Below, piece after piece: positions 36,048-36,238 of a stretch of DNA of 36,238 bases. A program made the position numbers and the translations under genes. The DNA comes from a virus. The notes below the pieces were generated by a model. The model was not told the origin of the DNA, did not search any database, and was given only the letters and a program-made list of their open reading frames with translations. The stretch's first letter is position 1; the number at the start of each line of letters is the position of its first letter. Where the stretch lies: positions 1 to 36,238 of the IMG/VR virus record IMGVR_UViG_3300032086_002567; one strand, given 5' to 3'.

Positions 36048-36238
36048 TTAACCCCATTGGTTGGCCATTGCTTTAGCGATACCAGGAAAGGTTTTACTTC
36101 TCTCTTTTCCTTTTCCGCTTAACTCTGCGTACCACTTAGGCATAACCACGCCGCTAGCATAAGTTACCATCTCCCCCCTATCCACCCATGTTTTTTTATT
36201 AAATAAATCGTCTTGTGGGTAATGCCTTAGCGGGTGAA
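36048..36238 (-). CDS. DNA cytosine methyltransferase-like protein, C-terminal part (gene spans the join)
   Basis: Continuation of the gene starting at 463. After the shared 45 bases the frame reads KKTWVDRGEMVTYASGVVMP and ends SKTFPGIAKAMANQWG before the stop at 36048. The TFPGIAxAMAxQWG ending is characteristic of this compact phage methyltransferase family, which confirms that the join is genuine. Its 3' end faces the plus-strand regulator gene with 22 bases between the stops. Confidence 0.8.
   Translation of the reverse strand, partial: HPLRHYPQDDLFNKKTWVDRGEMVTYASGVVMPKWYAELSGKGKERSKTFPGIAKAMANQWG
36194..36238. repeat. Terminal direct repeat, right copy (circular join)
   Basis: Exact copy of 1-45. 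Removing one copy gives a circle of about 36,193 bp with an intact methyltransferase gene. Confidence 0.9.

Noticed and set aside
1-36238. Integrase, attachment site or classical lysogeny module
   Set aside because: No tyrosine or serine recombinase motif was found on either strand; the small XRE and ribbon-helix-helix proteins alone do not show lysogeny.

Overview
The window is an essentially complete genome of a tailed double-stranded DNA phage. It reads as a circle: the last 45 bases (36194-36238) repeat the first 45 (1-45) exactly, and a methyltransferase reading frame runs unbroken across the join, so the unique length is about 36,193 bp. Non-contractile tail genes (tail tube, programmed-frameshift G/GT chaperone, 769-residue tape measure) and no sheath make it a siphovirus. 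A P22-type coat protein, a lipoprotein outer spanin and lambda-like NinG and NinB-like genes point to a Gram-negative, probably gammaproteobacterial, host. I see no integrase, phage DNA polymerase or replicative helicase, so the phage is probably lytic or at least lacks its own integration gene, and relies on host replication.

Nearly everything is on the minus strand, so transcription runs from high to low coordinates. (1) 30.1-7.36 kb is the late block: two or three small genes, membrane and lysis genes (M15 endolysin, holin candidates, overlapping Rz/Rz1 spanins), virion accessory proteins including a secreted beta-propeller and a repeat protein, then terminase, portal, head morphogenesis, scaffold, coat, connectors, tail tube, G/GT, tape measure, tail tip and a beta-helix tailspike. 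(2) 7.28 kb down to 1 and round to 36.05 kb is an early block of many small, tightly overlapping genes, a pentapeptide-repeat protein, a GIY-YIG-type protein and the methyltransferase. (3) 35.8-30.2 kb is a second early block with a YopX/HNH hybrid, RecT, an XRE regulator, NinX-like, NinB-like and NinG proteins, then a single gene between two terminators. The only convincing plus-strand gene is a 53-residue DNA-binding candidate at 35864-36025, divergent from the RecT operon with overlapping promoters.

The most unusual object is the gene-poor stretch at about 3.5-4.5 kb. A near-consensus promoter (4491-4518) leads straight into roughly 770 nt of minus-strand RNA that breaks into six almost contiguous domains, each closed by a long helix (up to 15 perfect base pairs, or 21 positions with two mismatches), with two predicted pseudoknots. 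One domain is a tRNA-like fold with intact D-arm, T-arm and CCA but an over-long anticodon loop and an expanded variable arm. This is a strong candidate for a large ornate phage noncoding RNA, in the spirit of GOLLD or ROOL, possibly a new class.

Two recurring design themes are tiny single-helix membrane proteins (31-43 residues) tucked between early genes through stop/start overlaps, and promoters whose -35 box lies inside the terminator hairpin of the preceding unit (7309-7355 and 30096-30145).
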